DNA of 64,000 bases from Hellea balneolensis DSM 19091 (GCF_000428525.1 NZ_AUAC01000002.1:124001-188000); one strand, 5' to 3'; shown: positions 9,550 to 18,602, numbered from the stretch's first letter. The notes: generated by a model not told the origin, from the sequence alone. Numbers and translations: made by a program.

Positions 9550-9671
9550 GCAAAAAGACAAATATTCCATCGAGTGGGGTACACTGCGAACACCTAAAAA
9601 CGGCCGTTCGCCTTTCCCTTCAATTCAGTTGGCGGTAGAGATTTTCAAACGAATTTCTATCGGGTGGGTTA

Positions 9672-10685
9672 ATGCGGCCAGACAACAAAGCTTTTAAAAT
9701 TTGCTCTGTAGTAATCAAAGTCGGTGGACTTGGATATGTCTGCATCCTTGGCTTAGTACTCATATCCAATTTTTCTGTCTTTAGCCCAAACTGGCCTTTT
9801 GGGCTGTTTGCCAGTTTTTCCTCTTTTTTAATCGTCATGCTGCCCTTTGTTATTGGATCTCTCTTCATGGTGTGGCGAAGAGTTGTACCTCTCGTGGCTA
9901 TTTTTGCTATTGGCGCCCTCTATCCATTTTTTACATTCGACAAGATGGTGAAGCCTTCTGTCCAAGACTGTACGACTGTTGACTGCGTAACCATTGTGGC
10001 TGCCAATCTCCGTCACAATAAAAATGCACTAATACGATTGGCTAGAACGGAAGCCAAAGATGCTGACATTTTGATTATCACCGAATTTCCCTACGCAGCT
10101 ACATCGGAACAATTGTTGTCATTGTTTCCTATGGATGGTGATGCACAAATTGGCCTCGTTACAGATGTAAATTTACAGCTCGGTAGCCGTATCGCAGTAA
10201 TATCAAGAAAACCATTAGATGATATCCAGCTACAAATAGAGAGTTTCCCAACCTCCGGTGTACGGCCCCGCGGCATTCTGAAATTTGATTACACAACAAC
10301 GAAGGGTAACGCAGTAAAATTTGCGGCTGTACACCCGCCTCCGCCAAAAGGCAGTGAAGAAACAACGGCTCGCGATGCTTATCTCAAAGCAGCAGGGCAA
10401 ACTTTCGATACAAAGGAAAATTTCGTTATGATTGGTGACTTCAACTTAACCCCTTGGGAACCGGGGTTTGAGACATTGCCCGGAAAACGCGCTGGTGATC
10501 CACGTTGGAGACGAACATGGAACGCACGTAATTTTATTGAGCGCTTATCTATCGATCATGCTCTTATTGGTGATGAAATAGGTCTTGTTGAAACAGGTGT
10601 TCTGCAGGATGTTGGTTCAGACCACTTTCCGATTCACCTCGTTATTTACGCTGAAGCCGATAAGGGACAAACTAATTCAAAATAG
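9672..10685 (+). CDS. Membrane-anchored endonuclease/exonuclease/phosphatase family protein
   Basis: A 337-residue protein. The first ~100 residues hold three hydrophobic segments (about 12-33, 39-60, 66-85). An EEP-superfamily domain follows, with VAANLRHN, IITEFP (catalytic Glu), IGDFNLTPWEP (Asp-Phe-Asn) and a terminal SDHFPI (Asp-His). All main metal and catalytic positions are present, so it is probably active as a phosphodiesterase or nuclease on the periplasmic or cytoplasmic face. The substrate cannot be read from the sequence. A GGGTGGG run precedes the ATG. Confidence 0.82.
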   Translation: MRPDNKAFKICSVVIKVGGLGYVCILGLVLISNFSVFSPNWPFGLFASFSSFLIVMLPFVIGSLFMVWRRVVPLVAIFAIGALYPFFTFDKMVKPSVQDCTTVDCVTIVAANLRHNKNALIRLARTEAKDADILIITEFPYAATSEQLLSLFPMDGDAQIGLVTDVNLQLGSRIAVISRKPLDDIQLQIESFPTSGVRPRGILKFDYTTTKGNAVKFAAVHPPPPKGSEETTARDAYLKAAGQTFDTKENFVMIGDFNLTPWEPGFETLPGKRAGDPRWRRTWNARNFIERLSIDHALIGDEIGLVETGVLQDVGSDHFPIHLVIYAEADKGQTNSK

Positions 10686-10704
10686 TACATGATTTAAGCG
10701 CCAT

Positions 10705-10745
10705 AAAATCATCCCAAATAACCCGCTAAATTAACTGATGATTTT
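10705..10745 (+). terminator. AT-rich inverted repeat after the EEP gene
   Basis: AAAATCATC (10705-10713) and GATGATTTT (10737-10745) are exact complements with a 23-base spacer, 20 bases after the EEP stop codon. It could end transcription of that gene weakly, but the stem is AT-rich and the loop long. Confidence 0.3.
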
Positions 10746-10901
10746 GAGGAGTAATAAACTTCAATCCTTGTCTAAATTTACTAAAATCATAAGCTTGACT
10801 GACTTTAAAAATACTCAATCCTCGTGTCCGTCAAGCTATGCTAAACTGCGTTCGTTCCTCCTTTTTGGACAGGCAATCGCGTAAGTTTGTTGGTAGGGGG
10901 A

Positions 10902-11048
10902 CGGTGAGGCTCAGCGCCGCGAAATACGCGCGCGGAAAGCTGGCCTCGGCGTAAGTCACTTGAGACGCCGCCGATAAAATCACCGCCGCAGGGTTAGTGC
11001 CTTGTGTTTATTATCTTAAGAAGGTGCCTCAAGGCATCGACCCTGCGG
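10902..11048. ncRNA. Candidate structured RNA, unassigned
   Basis: The 451 bases between the convergent EEP and cinA genes (10686-11136) hold no plausible gene, but the middle is GC-rich and highly foldable. Hairpin A: GAGGC 10906-10910 with GCCTC 10943-10947, AGC 10913-10915 with GCT 10939-10941, and CCGCG 10917-10921 with CGCGG 10931-10935. Hairpin B: CGGCGT 10947-10952 with ACGCCG 10965-10970. Both are enclosed by CGGT 10902-10905 with ACCG 10982-10985. Hairpin C: CCGCAGGGT 10986-10994 with ACCCTGCGG 11040-11048, plus GTGCCTTG 10997-11004 with CAAGGCAT 11030-11037. It does not show the hallmarks of RNase P RNA, tmRNA, SRP RNA or a riboswitch known to me. The strand is undecided; a weak TATGCT -10-like element lies at 10837-10842 on the plus strand. 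Confidence 0.5.
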
Positions 11049-11136
11049 ACGTCCATTTAATTGGGCGCGAGGTAAATGTTGGCTTTCATTTAAAAAAGGC
11101 CGAGTCAAACCGCAGGATAGCTGTATCTATATGACC

Positions 11137-11661
11137 TTAAGATGCAGCCTTAACCAATGCTCTAAGCGCCTCATAACAGGTTACATCTCTGACTTTATTT
11201 CGTCCAATATCCCCAAAGCGGTGCAGCTTCGTTGTGACATCAATTTTGCCGTCAACTTTAACCGCCAGACCCATCCAGACTGTCCCAACGGGTTTGTCTC
11301 CGCTTCCCCCGCCGGGGCCAGCAATGCCCGTCACGGAGACTGCCATATCGACATTAAGCGCCTCAATCGCGCCCAAAGCCATCGCGCGGGCCACTTCGCG
11401 GCTTACTGCGCCATATTTACTAATCATGCCGGCGGGAACATTAAGGAGCTTGTTTTTGATCTTATTATCATAGGCAATGATACCGCCCTTAAACGGCTTA
11501 GAAGATCCCGCAATAGAGGTTATGGCTGCACCGATAAGACCGCCCGTGCAGCTCTCGGCGGTCGCAATTGTGATGTTCTTTGCGGACGTTGCATCAATAA
11601 GCGCTTGGGCTTGAGTAAATATATCTTTGAGCGATATTTTGGGATAGGTGCTTTGGGTCAT
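11137..11661 (-). CDS. cinA: CinA family protein (nicotinamide-nucleotide amidase domain)
   Basis: A 174-residue stand-alone C-terminal CinA domain, the PncC-type NMN deamidase of NAD salvage. Typical segments are TAESCTGGLIGAAIT (about 33-47) with the nucleophilic Ser, SREVARAMALGA, and SVTGIAGPGGGSGDKPVGTV (about 110-129). There is no N-terminal molybdopterin-binding-like domain, as in the short alphaproteobacterial versions. The ATG at 11661 overlaps the ispDF stop by ATGA, so it is translationally coupled to ispDF. Confidence 0.9.
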   Translation of the reverse strand: MTQSTYPKISLKDIFTQAQALIDATSAKNITIATAESCTGGLIGAAITSIAGSSKPFKGGIIAYDNKIKNKLLNVPAGMISKYGAVSREVARAMALGAIEALNVDMAVSVTGIAGPGGGSGDKPVGTVWMGLAVKVDGKIDVTTKLHRFGDIGRNKVRDVTCYEALRALVKAAS

Positions 11662-12806
11662 TCTGGGAGCTTTATTGTTGCGCTGGCTTGGGCTGCCATA
11701 CCCTCACTACGGCCCGTAAAACCGAGCTTTTCGGTTGTTGTGGCTTTGACGGAAACACGCGTGGGAGGAATACCGCAAAGCTCAGCCACTTTTTCGCGCA
11801 TAGCATCTCGGTGGGGTTTGATTTTAGGTTTTTCACAAATGAGCGTGATGTCCACATGTTGAAGCTGTCCGCCGCGTTCTTGAATTTTATCAATCGCAAA
11901 GAGGAGAAATTTATCGGAACTCGCACCTTTCCATTTGGGATCAGAAGGCGGGAAATGATCGCCAATATCACCAAAGGCCAAAGCCCCTAAAATAGCATCA
12001 GTTAAAGCATGGAGACCAACATCAGCATCAGAATGGCCCAAAAGAGTGAAGCCGCATTTAATCGGAACGCCGCACAGCCACAACGTATCGCCATCGGTGA
12101 AACGGTGAACATCAAAACCTGTTCCTGTCGCAATATAAGAGGCGGGTGTGTCTTTCATAAGCATGGCCTCAGCTTTGGCAAAATCTTCTGGATAAGTCAC
12201 TTTGAAATTACGTTCTTCACCGTCAGTAAAACCAATTGTGATATTGGCATTATAGGCTACCGCAATGTCGTCAGTAAAATTATCATTAGGGCTAATAATT
12301 TCGAAAGCTCTAAGAATTTCTTTGTAATGAAAACCTTGGGGTGTTTGCACGCGCAATATTTGGTCGCGGTCAATATCATCACCTTCCCAAGATTTGCATG
12401 AATCAACTATCGGTAATGTAGGGGCTACAGCAGGAAGATCAGCCAACATGTTAATTACATCTGAAATGACCTTTTTAGATACAAAGGGCCGAGCGCCATC
12501 ATGAATAAGGACAAGGTCGGGAGGGTTGTCAGCAAGGGCCACAAGGCCTGCTTTTACGGAAGCCGTGCGTGTCGCTCCGCCCGTCACGGTTCTGATATTA
12601 TCATGGCCCGTTATAATGTCCGCAATATGAGGTTCGCCCTCTGCCACGACGATGACAGTTTCTGAAATATCGGGGTGAGCCAAGGTCGCATTCACAGTGC
12701 GTTTCAGAACAGGAATTCCGCCAATTGGGCGGTATTGCTTGGGGATATCGCCGCCAATTCGTGCACCTTTTCCTGCAGCGACTATTATTTGTGCAATATG
12801 TGTCAA
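11658..12806 (-). CDS. ispDF: Bifunctional IspD/IspF (MEP cytidylyltransferase / MECDP synthase)
   Basis: A 382-residue fusion of two steps of the non-mevalonate isoprenoid pathway, which supplies precursors for the carotenoids made by the crt genes nearby. The IspD half (about 1-225) has IIVAAGKGARIGGDIPKQY and LIHDGARPF. The IspF half (about 226-382) has GTGFDVHRF with metal-binding Asp/His and LGHSDADVGLHALTDAILGA. A TTG at 12806 (TTG ACA CAT ATT) was chosen: it has an AAAAGG site and sits exactly where IspD proteins begin. The frame extends upstream to 12899, but that part overlaps dusB and has no family resemblance. Confidence 0.93.
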   Translation of the reverse strand: MTHIAQIIVAAGKGARIGGDIPKQYRPIGGIPVLKRTVNATLAHPDISETVIVVAEGEPHIADIITGHDNIRTVTGGATRTASVKAGLVALADNPPDLVLIHDGARPFVSKKVISDVINMLADLPAVAPTLPIVDSCKSWEGDDIDRDQILRVQTPQGFHYKEILRAFEIISPNDNFTDDIAVAYNANITIGFTDGEERNFKVTYPEDFAKAEAMLMKDTPASYIATGTGFDVHRFTDGDTLWLCGVPIKCGFTLLGHSDADVGLHALTDAILGALAFGDIGDHFPPSDPKWKGASSDKFLLFAIDKIQERGGQLQHVDITLICEKPKIKPHRDAMREKVAELCGIPPTRVSVKATTTEKLGFTGRSEGMAAQASATIKLPE

Positions 12807-12869
12807 TTTAAGCCTTTTAAAAACGATGAAATATTGTGCATTAAGGCCAAGACCTCTAAAGGATACAGC

Positions 12870-13868
12870 ATGAACCGTATGCCCAAAATCGGCAAGCATG
12901 AATTGAGATCCCGGGTCTTGGTCGCGCCCATGTCCGGCTTAACAGACCTACCGTTTAGGCGCGTCTTGCAACAGTTCAAACCGGGCTTAGTCGTCTCAGA
13001 AATGGTGGCCAGTGAGTTTCTGGCTAAAGGCAAAGCGGATATTGTTGCCAAAGCCTCCGGCAAAGGCGAGATCGAACCGCTTGTGATACAGCTTGTCGGA
13101 CGTGAAGCGAAATGGATGGCTGAGGGCGCGAAACTTTCAGAAGAGGCTGGAGCCAAGATCATAGACATCAATATGGGCTGCCCGGCGCGAAAGGTAACGG
13201 CAGGCCTTTCGGGGTCTGCACTCATGCGTAACCTTGACCACGCACTTGAGCTTATAGAGGCCACTGTCAACGCGGTCGAAGTTCCCGTCACATTAAAAAT
13301 GCGGCTTGGATGGGACTTTGATTGCTTAAATGCGCCCGAACTTGCCAGCCGCGCCGAAGCGGCGGGTGTTCAGATGGTTGTTGTGCATGGCCGCACGCGT
13401 AATCAATTTTATACAGGAGAGGCGGATTGGAAGGCTGTTAAGGCTACGAAAGATGCGGTCAGTGTTCCCGTTTTCGTCAATGGGGATATCCATACACCCC
13501 AGGATGCTTTGGAGGCCTTAGAGCAGTCAGGGGCGGATGGCGTAATGTTAGGACGGAGCCTCATTGGGGCGCCGTGGAATCTTCGGGATATCATTACAGC
13601 TGTTGACGGACTGCCGTTACAAAATCAATTGCCCAATGCTGAAAAGGGGCGCATTGCAATATCGCATTACCGCGATCTGATTGACTTTTACGGCGAAGGA
13701 AAAGGCATTAGGATCGCTCGCAAACATTTGGCGGGTTATGTCGAACACTTAAACCTTCCCGAAGAAGCGGAATTGCGGTCTCAAATTTGTAGGTCCTTTG
13801 ATCCGAATGAAGTTATCGGGATACTTGACCGGCTTTACGGCGTGACCAAAAGTGAGAGAGCCGCATGA
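12870..13868 (+). CDS. dusB: tRNA-dihydrouridine synthase B
   Basis: A 332-residue FMN-dependent enzyme that reduces uridine in the tRNA D-loop. APMSGLTDLPFRR opens the TIM barrel, INMGCPARKVT carries the catalytic Cys, and VHGRTRNQFYTGEADW and GVMLGRSLIGAPW are FMN-site segments. The start at 12870 has AAAGGA 6 bases upstream; the open frame back to 12675 overlaps ispDF and was rejected. It is the first gene of the dusB(nifR3)-ntrBC operon arrangement classical for Alphaproteobacteria. Its stop overlaps ntrB (ATGA). Confidence 0.95.
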   Translation: MNRMPKIGKHELRSRVLVAPMSGLTDLPFRRVLQQFKPGLVVSEMVASEFLAKGKADIVAKASGKGEIEPLVIQLVGREAKWMAEGAKLSEEAGAKIIDINMGCPARKVTAGLSGSALMRNLDHALELIEATVNAVEVPVTLKMRLGWDFDCLNAPELASRAEAAGVQMVVVHGRTRNQFYTGEADWKAVKATKDAVSVPVFVNGDIHTPQDALEALEQSGADGVMLGRSLIGAPWNLRDIITAVDGLPLQNQLPNAEKGRIAISHYRDLIDFYGEGKGIRIARKHLAGYVEHLNLPEEAELRSQICRSFDPNEVIGILDRLYGVTKSERAA

Positions 13869-14932
13869 CCGAACATGCCGATATGATTCCGCCGTTAATA
13901 GAAGAGTGGCCGTTTCCATTACTCTTAATTGAGCCGCAAACTGAGGAAATTATATGGGCTAATCAGGCTTTTCAGGAATGGCTTGGGAAATCATTGCGCC
14001 ATTTGAAAGATAAGAGACCTTGGGATATTTTCTCAGTGGATGATGATGTGTCCAGGATTATTTCCAAATGCGCGAATGATGCTGCGCCTTTTACCATGCG
14101 AGATTGCCCGATTACGCGCGGAGAGCAGGAAGAAGAGTATGCTCATTTCACAGCTTATCCAACAGCATCAGGCATAGGCTTGAGCATATGGTTGGCCGGA
14201 CCGCAGCCCCAAAGCGCGAAAGTCGGGGGTCAGCTTGTCTCCGGCATGGGACGATTAATAGCGCATGAGCTTAAGAACCCTCTAGCCGGCATTAAGGGGG
14301 CGGCTCAGCTCTTACGAGATGATGTAGCCAGTGAAGAGGGACAAAGCCTCATCGATCTAATCGGATCTGAGATCGACCGCATTCGGCGCTTGGCAGATCG
14401 CATGGAAACGCTGGGAGATCAGGACCCCGAAAATTCCGACAGGGTCAATATCCATGAAATTCTGAGGCGCGCGCGCAGGGTCATACAATCCGCAAACCCG
14501 TCTTTGGTTTTTACCGAACGCTATGATCCGTCATTACCCCATGCCAAAGGGGATGCTGATACGTTGATGCAAGCTATGCTGAATCTTATCAAGAATGCAG
14601 CTGAAGCCGTGTCAACTTCTGAAGAGCCTAGCGAAATAATTTTAGAGACACGCTTTAGAAGCGGCGTCACTGCGCGGGGCTCATCAGCTCATGAGGCGCA
14701 ACATTTACCGATTGAAATTCGTATTATCGATAACGGTCCGGGTATCGCTGATCATGTCACGGATCAGATCTTTCAACCCTTTGTGTCTACAAAGCCAGAA
14801 GGGCAAGGGCTGGGACTTGCGCTCGTATCAAAAGTCGCAGCGGCACATGGCGGGCTGGTCGAAGTTAAATCAAGGCCCGGCAAAACTAAATTCTCTCTTC
14901 TTTTACCGACCCCTAATGAGGATATCTCATGA
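13865..14932 (+). CDS. ntrB: Nitrogen regulation sensor kinase NtrB
   Basis: A 355-residue soluble histidine kinase. An N-terminal PAS domain (about 10-110, with ILWANQ-like IIWANQAFQEWL) is followed by a HisKA domain with the phosphorylated His134 in AHELKNPLAG. The HATPase_c domain has N box NLIKNAAEA, G1 DNGPGI, F box FVSTKPEGQ and G2 GQGLGLAL. It should phosphorylate NtrC in response to nitrogen status through PII. There are no membrane segments. The stop overlaps ntrC by ATGA. Confidence 0.95.
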   Translation: MTEHADMIPPLIEEWPFPLLLIEPQTEEIIWANQAFQEWLGKSLRHLKDKRPWDIFSVDDDVSRIISKCANDAAPFTMRDCPITRGEQEEEYAHFTAYPTASGIGLSIWLAGPQPQSAKVGGQLVSGMGRLIAHELKNPLAGIKGAAQLLRDDVASEEGQSLIDLIGSEIDRIRRLADRMETLGDQDPENSDRVNIHEILRRARRVIQSANPSLVFTERYDPSLPHAKGDADTLMQAMLNLIKNAAEAVSTSEEPSEIILETRFRSGVTARGSSAHEAQHLPIEIRIIDNGPGIADHVTDQIFQPFVSTKPEGQGLGLALVSKVAAAHGGLVEVKSRPGKTKFSLLLPTPNEDIS

Positions 14933-16245
14933 AATACGAAGTACTACTCGCTGATGATGATGACAGTGTTCGCTTAGTTTTATCCAAAGCCCTGACTCGT
15001 GCGGGCCATTCGGTGAAAGCCACGGATAATGCCGATACTTTGGTTAAATGGGCCAAAGCCGGGCAGGGTGATATTGTCCTCACAGATGTTATGATGGGCG
15101 GACGCGAAGTCTTTCAAAGTTTGCCTGAACTAAGTGAAGCCCGTCCAAACATGCCGGTCATCATTATCAGTGCCAATAATACTGTAAATACAGCTCTTAA
15201 AGCCGGAACTCATAAAGTTTTTGAGTATGTACCAAAACCTTTTGACTTAGAGGATGTGACCCAAGCCGTCTCGAGGGCAGGACTCTCTGTGAATCCCAAG
15301 CGAAATAAGGTAAGCTCTGAATTGGGTAAACTCCCTATGATTGGACGCAGCGCGGCAATGCAGCCGGTGTACCGCGCAGTCTCTCGATTTGCTTCGGGGG
15401 ATTTACCCGTGCTTATTCAAGGTGCTGTTGGGACGGGTAAGGATCTTGTTGCCAGATTACTCCATGATGGCGGCCCTCGCAAAGACCGTCCTTTCTTCAG
15501 AGAAACGGATTTTGAAAATACGTCTCTGACCCTCCAAAAAGTCAATGGGGGAGATATCTATATTGACGAAATTTCCGAGCTCACGCCAAAACAGCAAGAG
15601 AGACTGCTTGCTGTCATGACAGAGGCGGAGAGTATTCCTCAAAGTGTGAGGCCACGCTTGCTATCCGCAACGCGTAAAGATCTACGCCGCATGGCAGCAG
15701 AGGGAAAGTTTCGGGATGATCTTCTATACCGTATAAATGTTGCGGAAATTCGCATTCCGCCATTATCCGCACGTGACAAAGACACATATGAGCTTGCGGA
15801 AACATTTTTGTCTCAGACTTCACAAAATAATAATAGACGTTTTGAAACTGAGGCACTGGATATTCTGCATCGTCATAAATGGAGCGGGAATGTTCGCGAG
15901 CTAGAGAATTTGGTGCGGCGTTTAGCGGTGCTCTATTCTGATGATGTGATAACAGCCGAAATGGTTTTGCAGGAGTTCTCCAAGGATATCTTGTCGGAGA
16001 ATAGTGGTGAAGACGATAAGAAACTTGAAACACAGCTCGAGGAGGCTTGCGGAAGGTTGCTGAATACATCTCGCGGTGAAAGCGGATTGGATACACCTTA
16101 TAATACTGCTCTGGGTTGGGTCGAAAAACCTCTTATTATCCAAGCTTTGCGTCTCACCGGAGGTAATCGTGCTAAAGCCGCAGATCATCTTGGCATTCAT
16201 AGAAACACCCTTCGAACTCGACTGAAACTGCTGAACATATCTTAA
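14929..16245 (+). CDS. ntrC: NtrC-type response regulator lacking the GAFTGA loop
   Basis: A 438-residue regulator. The receiver domain (1-120) has phosphoacceptor Asp53 in LTDVMM and Lys103 in VPKPF. The AAA+ domain has Walker A GAVGTGKD (Lys171), Walker B DIYIDE (Asp203), and the sensor/R-finger region FRDDLLYRINV. The C-terminal Fis-type helix-turn-helix is GGNRAKAADHLGIHRNTLR. Only 32 residues separate the Walker A Lys from the Walker B Asp, against about 60 in canonical NtrC: the GAFTGA sigma-54 contact loop and flanking helices are missing. The family name is safe, but sigma-54 activation is unlikely; Rhodobacter capsulatus NtrC is a known GAFTGA-less, sigma-54-independent example. Confidence 0.9.
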   Translation: MKYEVLLADDDDSVRLVLSKALTRAGHSVKATDNADTLVKWAKAGQGDIVLTDVMMGGREVFQSLPELSEARPNMPVIIISANNTVNTALKAGTHKVFEYVPKPFDLEDVTQAVSRAGLSVNPKRNKVSSELGKLPMIGRSAAMQPVYRAVSRFASGDLPVLIQGAVGTGKDLVARLLHDGGPRKDRPFFRETDFENTSLTLQKVNGGDIYIDEISELTPKQQERLLAVMTEAESIPQSVRPRLLSATRKDLRRMAAEGKFRDDLLYRINVAEIRIPPLSARDKDTYELAETFLSQTSQNNNRRFETEALDILHRHKWSGNVRELENLVRRLAVLYSDDVITAEMVLQEFSKDILSENSGEDDKKLETQLEEACGRLLNTSRGESGLDTPYNTALGWVEKPLIIQALRLTGGNRAKAADHLGIHRNTLRTRLKLLNIS

Positions 16246-16333
16246 TGTCTATTATCGCCATATGTGTTGATTTTTTGCAACAGTGAGATAAAGAAGTAAC
16301 AGTTTGCGCAACTGCGCGTTACAGCTTTATTTT

Positions 16334-18598
16334 ATGAACCAACAGCCGGTCATTTCCAAAGACTCAGCAGTAAGTCTCACAAAACTGCGGGATGCACCAA
16401 AAATAGCGCGTTCTGCCTTATTTGGAATCCTTTTTGTTACCGCCATTTTATTATTAGTTGTGGGCACATTATACGCGCTCTCAGGAGACGCTGAGCAAAC
16501 AAGCCGAGCTTATCCTATCCTTTTATTCAACCTGGCCTTTATTATTCTCTTGGGAATTTACTTAGGTGTTAGGGTCTGGAGAGGTCTATTTGCTAAACGC
16601 CGGCGGCAATCTGCACCTTTGTTACACAGAAGATTTGTGACAATTTTTAGCCTGGCGGCTCTCACCCCTGCGATTGTCGTGGGAGCTTTTTCGACCTCAC
16701 TTATCAGTCAAAATATAAACGACTTATTCGGTGATAATGTCCGATCAAATATGGCTTCTGCGCGCGAAATCCTTGATGGTTATGTTCAGCAAGAATTTAC
16801 AGAACTCGCAACTGACGCTAGAGCGGTTCAGAATGAACTCAACAGGCGGCCGAATAAGATAAATACAAGGATATCTTACACAGCTGAGCTTCAAATTATG
16901 TCGCGAGTGAGAGAACTCGATGCCGTTTATGTTATGCGCAAAGACGGATATATTTTTAGCCGTGTTGAGAACCCAATTGCACCAATATTTGAAATCCCAT
17001 TTACGGCTGTTTTTGAAGGCATGAATCCAGGCGAAATCGCATTCATTCAACGTGACGACATCGACTACCTTATCGCGCTAACCCGATTGCAAGCTTATGA
17101 AGAAGACATTTATCTATATGTTGGTAGAGTGCTACGATCTAACAATAGGGTCTTATCCAGCCTTTCCGGTATTGCGAATGCTACGCAAGCCATAGATAAC
17201 TTCAATGCGGATCAGGCTTTGATGAGCCGTATATTTTTCCTGACCTTTATAGAAACAGCATTACTCATTCTTTTTGCGGCTGTTTGGTTAGGACTGCTTT
17301 TAGCCAACAGAATAATTGAACCTTTGGGGCGCTTGATCACTGCGTCCGAGCGCGTCAGAAGCGGCGATATGTCAGCGCGTGTCGATGTGAAAGGTGACTG
17401 GGGCGAAATGTCGGACTTAGGTAGCGCCTTTAACCGCATGACACGACAACTTAATTCTCAGCGTGACGAGTTGGTAAAAGAACATGACATTTCCGAACAA
17501 CGCCGCCAATTTTCAGAGGCTGTACTCTCGGGGGTGAGGGCAGGAGTAATCGGCTTAACTCAAAGCGGGCGGATTACCCTTATGAATGAGTCTGCGGAGA
17601 TCCTACTTGGCTCAGGTGATGGGGCGATGTTGGGTTATCCTCTTGAAGATGTACTTCCCGAGTTCATGCCCGCATTTAACATTGCACGTGAAGCTATAAA
17701 GGGCACGGCAGAAGACCAAGTCAATTTTGATACTGAGACAGGTATCCGGAATTTTGACCTGCGTGTCTCTGCTTATAAAGGCGCCCGCAAAGATACGGGA
17801 TGGGTGATGACATTTGATGACATGACCCGTTTGGTGACTGCGCAAAGGCATTCAGCTTGGCGCGAGGTTGCTAGAAGAATTGCGCATGAAATTAAAAATC
17901 CGCTAACACCTATTCAGCTTTCAGCGGAACGTTTACTTCGAAAATACTCTAAGGAAATTAAAACAGATCCGGACGTTTTTCAGAACTGCACTCAAACAAT
18001 AATACGCCAGGTCGGATCTCTTGAGCAGATGGTGAATGAATTTTCCGCGTTCGCGCGAATGCCAACTCCTAATTTTGAACCGTCCGATATTAAAGTCTTG
18101 GTACAAGACGTATTATTTGCCCAAGGTGTATCTTTTCCCGAAATTGAATTTGATTTCGATGATGAAACGACCGGGCCACTTATAGCCAGTTGCGATGAGC
18201 GGCTCATAACTCAAGCGCTTACCAATCTTTATAAAAATTCAGGTGAGTCGATTGTGCGCAGGATTGATGCTTCAGGGGATGATGAACTAGTAGGATACGT
18301 GAAAACAACGATAACCACTGCAGATGAGTTTATAAAATTACGAATAAGCGATAATGGCATGGGTTGGCCTTTCCCCGACAAAGAACGTTTGCTTGAACCT
18401 TATGTTACAACACGCGAGAGCGGTACAGGACTTGGTCTTGCGATCGTCATGCGGATTGCAGAGGATCATGGTGGAACACTTAGATTGTTTGATCACGAAG
18501 ATAAAAGCTCCGGGGCTGTGATCGAATTTATGTTGCCCAAAGGCAGTGTAAATGCCTTGAACACAATCACTGAAACTACAGCGAAGAAGACAGGATAA
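16334..18598 (+). CDS. ntrY: Nitrogen regulation sensor kinase NtrY
   Basis: A 754-residue membrane histidine kinase. Transmembrane segments lie near residues 30-50, 62-82 and 105-125, then a ~160-residue extracytoplasmic region, another membrane segment near 305-325, a HAMP domain (NRIIEPLGRLITASERVRSG), a PAS domain, HisKA with RRIAHEIKNPLTPIQLSAER, and HATPase_c with NLYKNSGES, DNGMGW and GTGLGLAI. In relatives it senses redox or nitrogen-related signals and phosphorylates NtrX. No clear Shine-Dalgarno precedes the ATG at 16334; a TTG at 16304 is an alternative start. Confidence 0.93.
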   Translation: MNQQPVISKDSAVSLTKLRDAPKIARSALFGILFVTAILLLVVGTLYALSGDAEQTSRAYPILLFNLAFIILLGIYLGVRVWRGLFAKRRRQSAPLLHRRFVTIFSLAALTPAIVVGAFSTSLISQNINDLFGDNVRSNMASAREILDGYVQQEFTELATDARAVQNELNRRPNKINTRISYTAELQIMSRVRELDAVYVMRKDGYIFSRVENPIAPIFEIPFTAVFEGMNPGEIAFIQRDDIDYLIALTRLQAYEEDIYLYVGRVLRSNNRVLSSLSGIANATQAIDNFNADQALMSRIFFLTFIETALLILFAAVWLGLLLANRIIEPLGRLITASERVRSGDMSARVDVKGDWGEMSDLGSAFNRMTRQLNSQRDELVKEHDISEQRRQFSEAVLSGVRAGVIGLTQSGRITLMNESAEILLGSGDGAMLGYPLEDVLPEFMPAFNIAREAIKGTAEDQVNFDTETGIRNFDLRVSAYKGARKDTGWVMTFDDMTRLVTAQRHSAWREVARRIAHEIKNPLTPIQLSAERLLRKYSKEIKTDPDVFQNCTQTIIRQVGSLEQMVNEFSAFARMPTPNFEPSDIKVLVQDVLFAQGVSFPEIEFDFDDETTGPLIASCDERLITQALTNLYKNSGESIVRRIDASGDDELVGYVKTTITTADEFIKLRISDNGMGWPFPDKERLLEPYVTTRESGTGLGLAIVMRIAEDHGGTLRLFDHEDKSSGAVIEFMLPKGSVNALNTITETTAKKTG

Positions 18599-18602
18599 TA
18601 TC

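Noticed and set aside
9620-9868. Minus-strand open frame of 82 codons over the EEP gene start
   Set aside because: Low-complexity Lys/Pro-rich shadow of the membrane segments encoded on the plus strand.
10860-11120. RNase P RNA, tmRNA, 6S or SRP RNA in the cinA gap
   Set aside because: Considered in both directions: no GAGGAAAGTCC core, no tag-peptide frame or CCA acceptor end, no SRP GGAAGG loop, and the hairpin layout is not a 6S rod. A loose likeness of the minus strand to the 3' end of E. coli 6S (CCTGCGGCGG) is too short to use.
11131-11862. Plus-strand open frame of 243 codons opposite cinA and ispF
   Set aside because: It is the complement of two clearly conserved genes and has no recognisable motif or ribosome-binding site.
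12803-13291. Minus-strand open frame of 162 codons over the dusB start
   Set aside because: Ser/Ala/Pro-rich shadow of dusB without family features.
15614-16096. Minus-strand open frame of 160 codons opposite ntrC
   Set aside because: It lies fully inside ntrC, which has intact receiver, AAA+ and HTH motifs; the antisense product looks random.
16304-16333. TTG start giving a longer NtrY
   Set aside because: The extra ten residues add no domain and TTG lacks a ribosome-binding site, though the chosen ATG also lacks a strong one.
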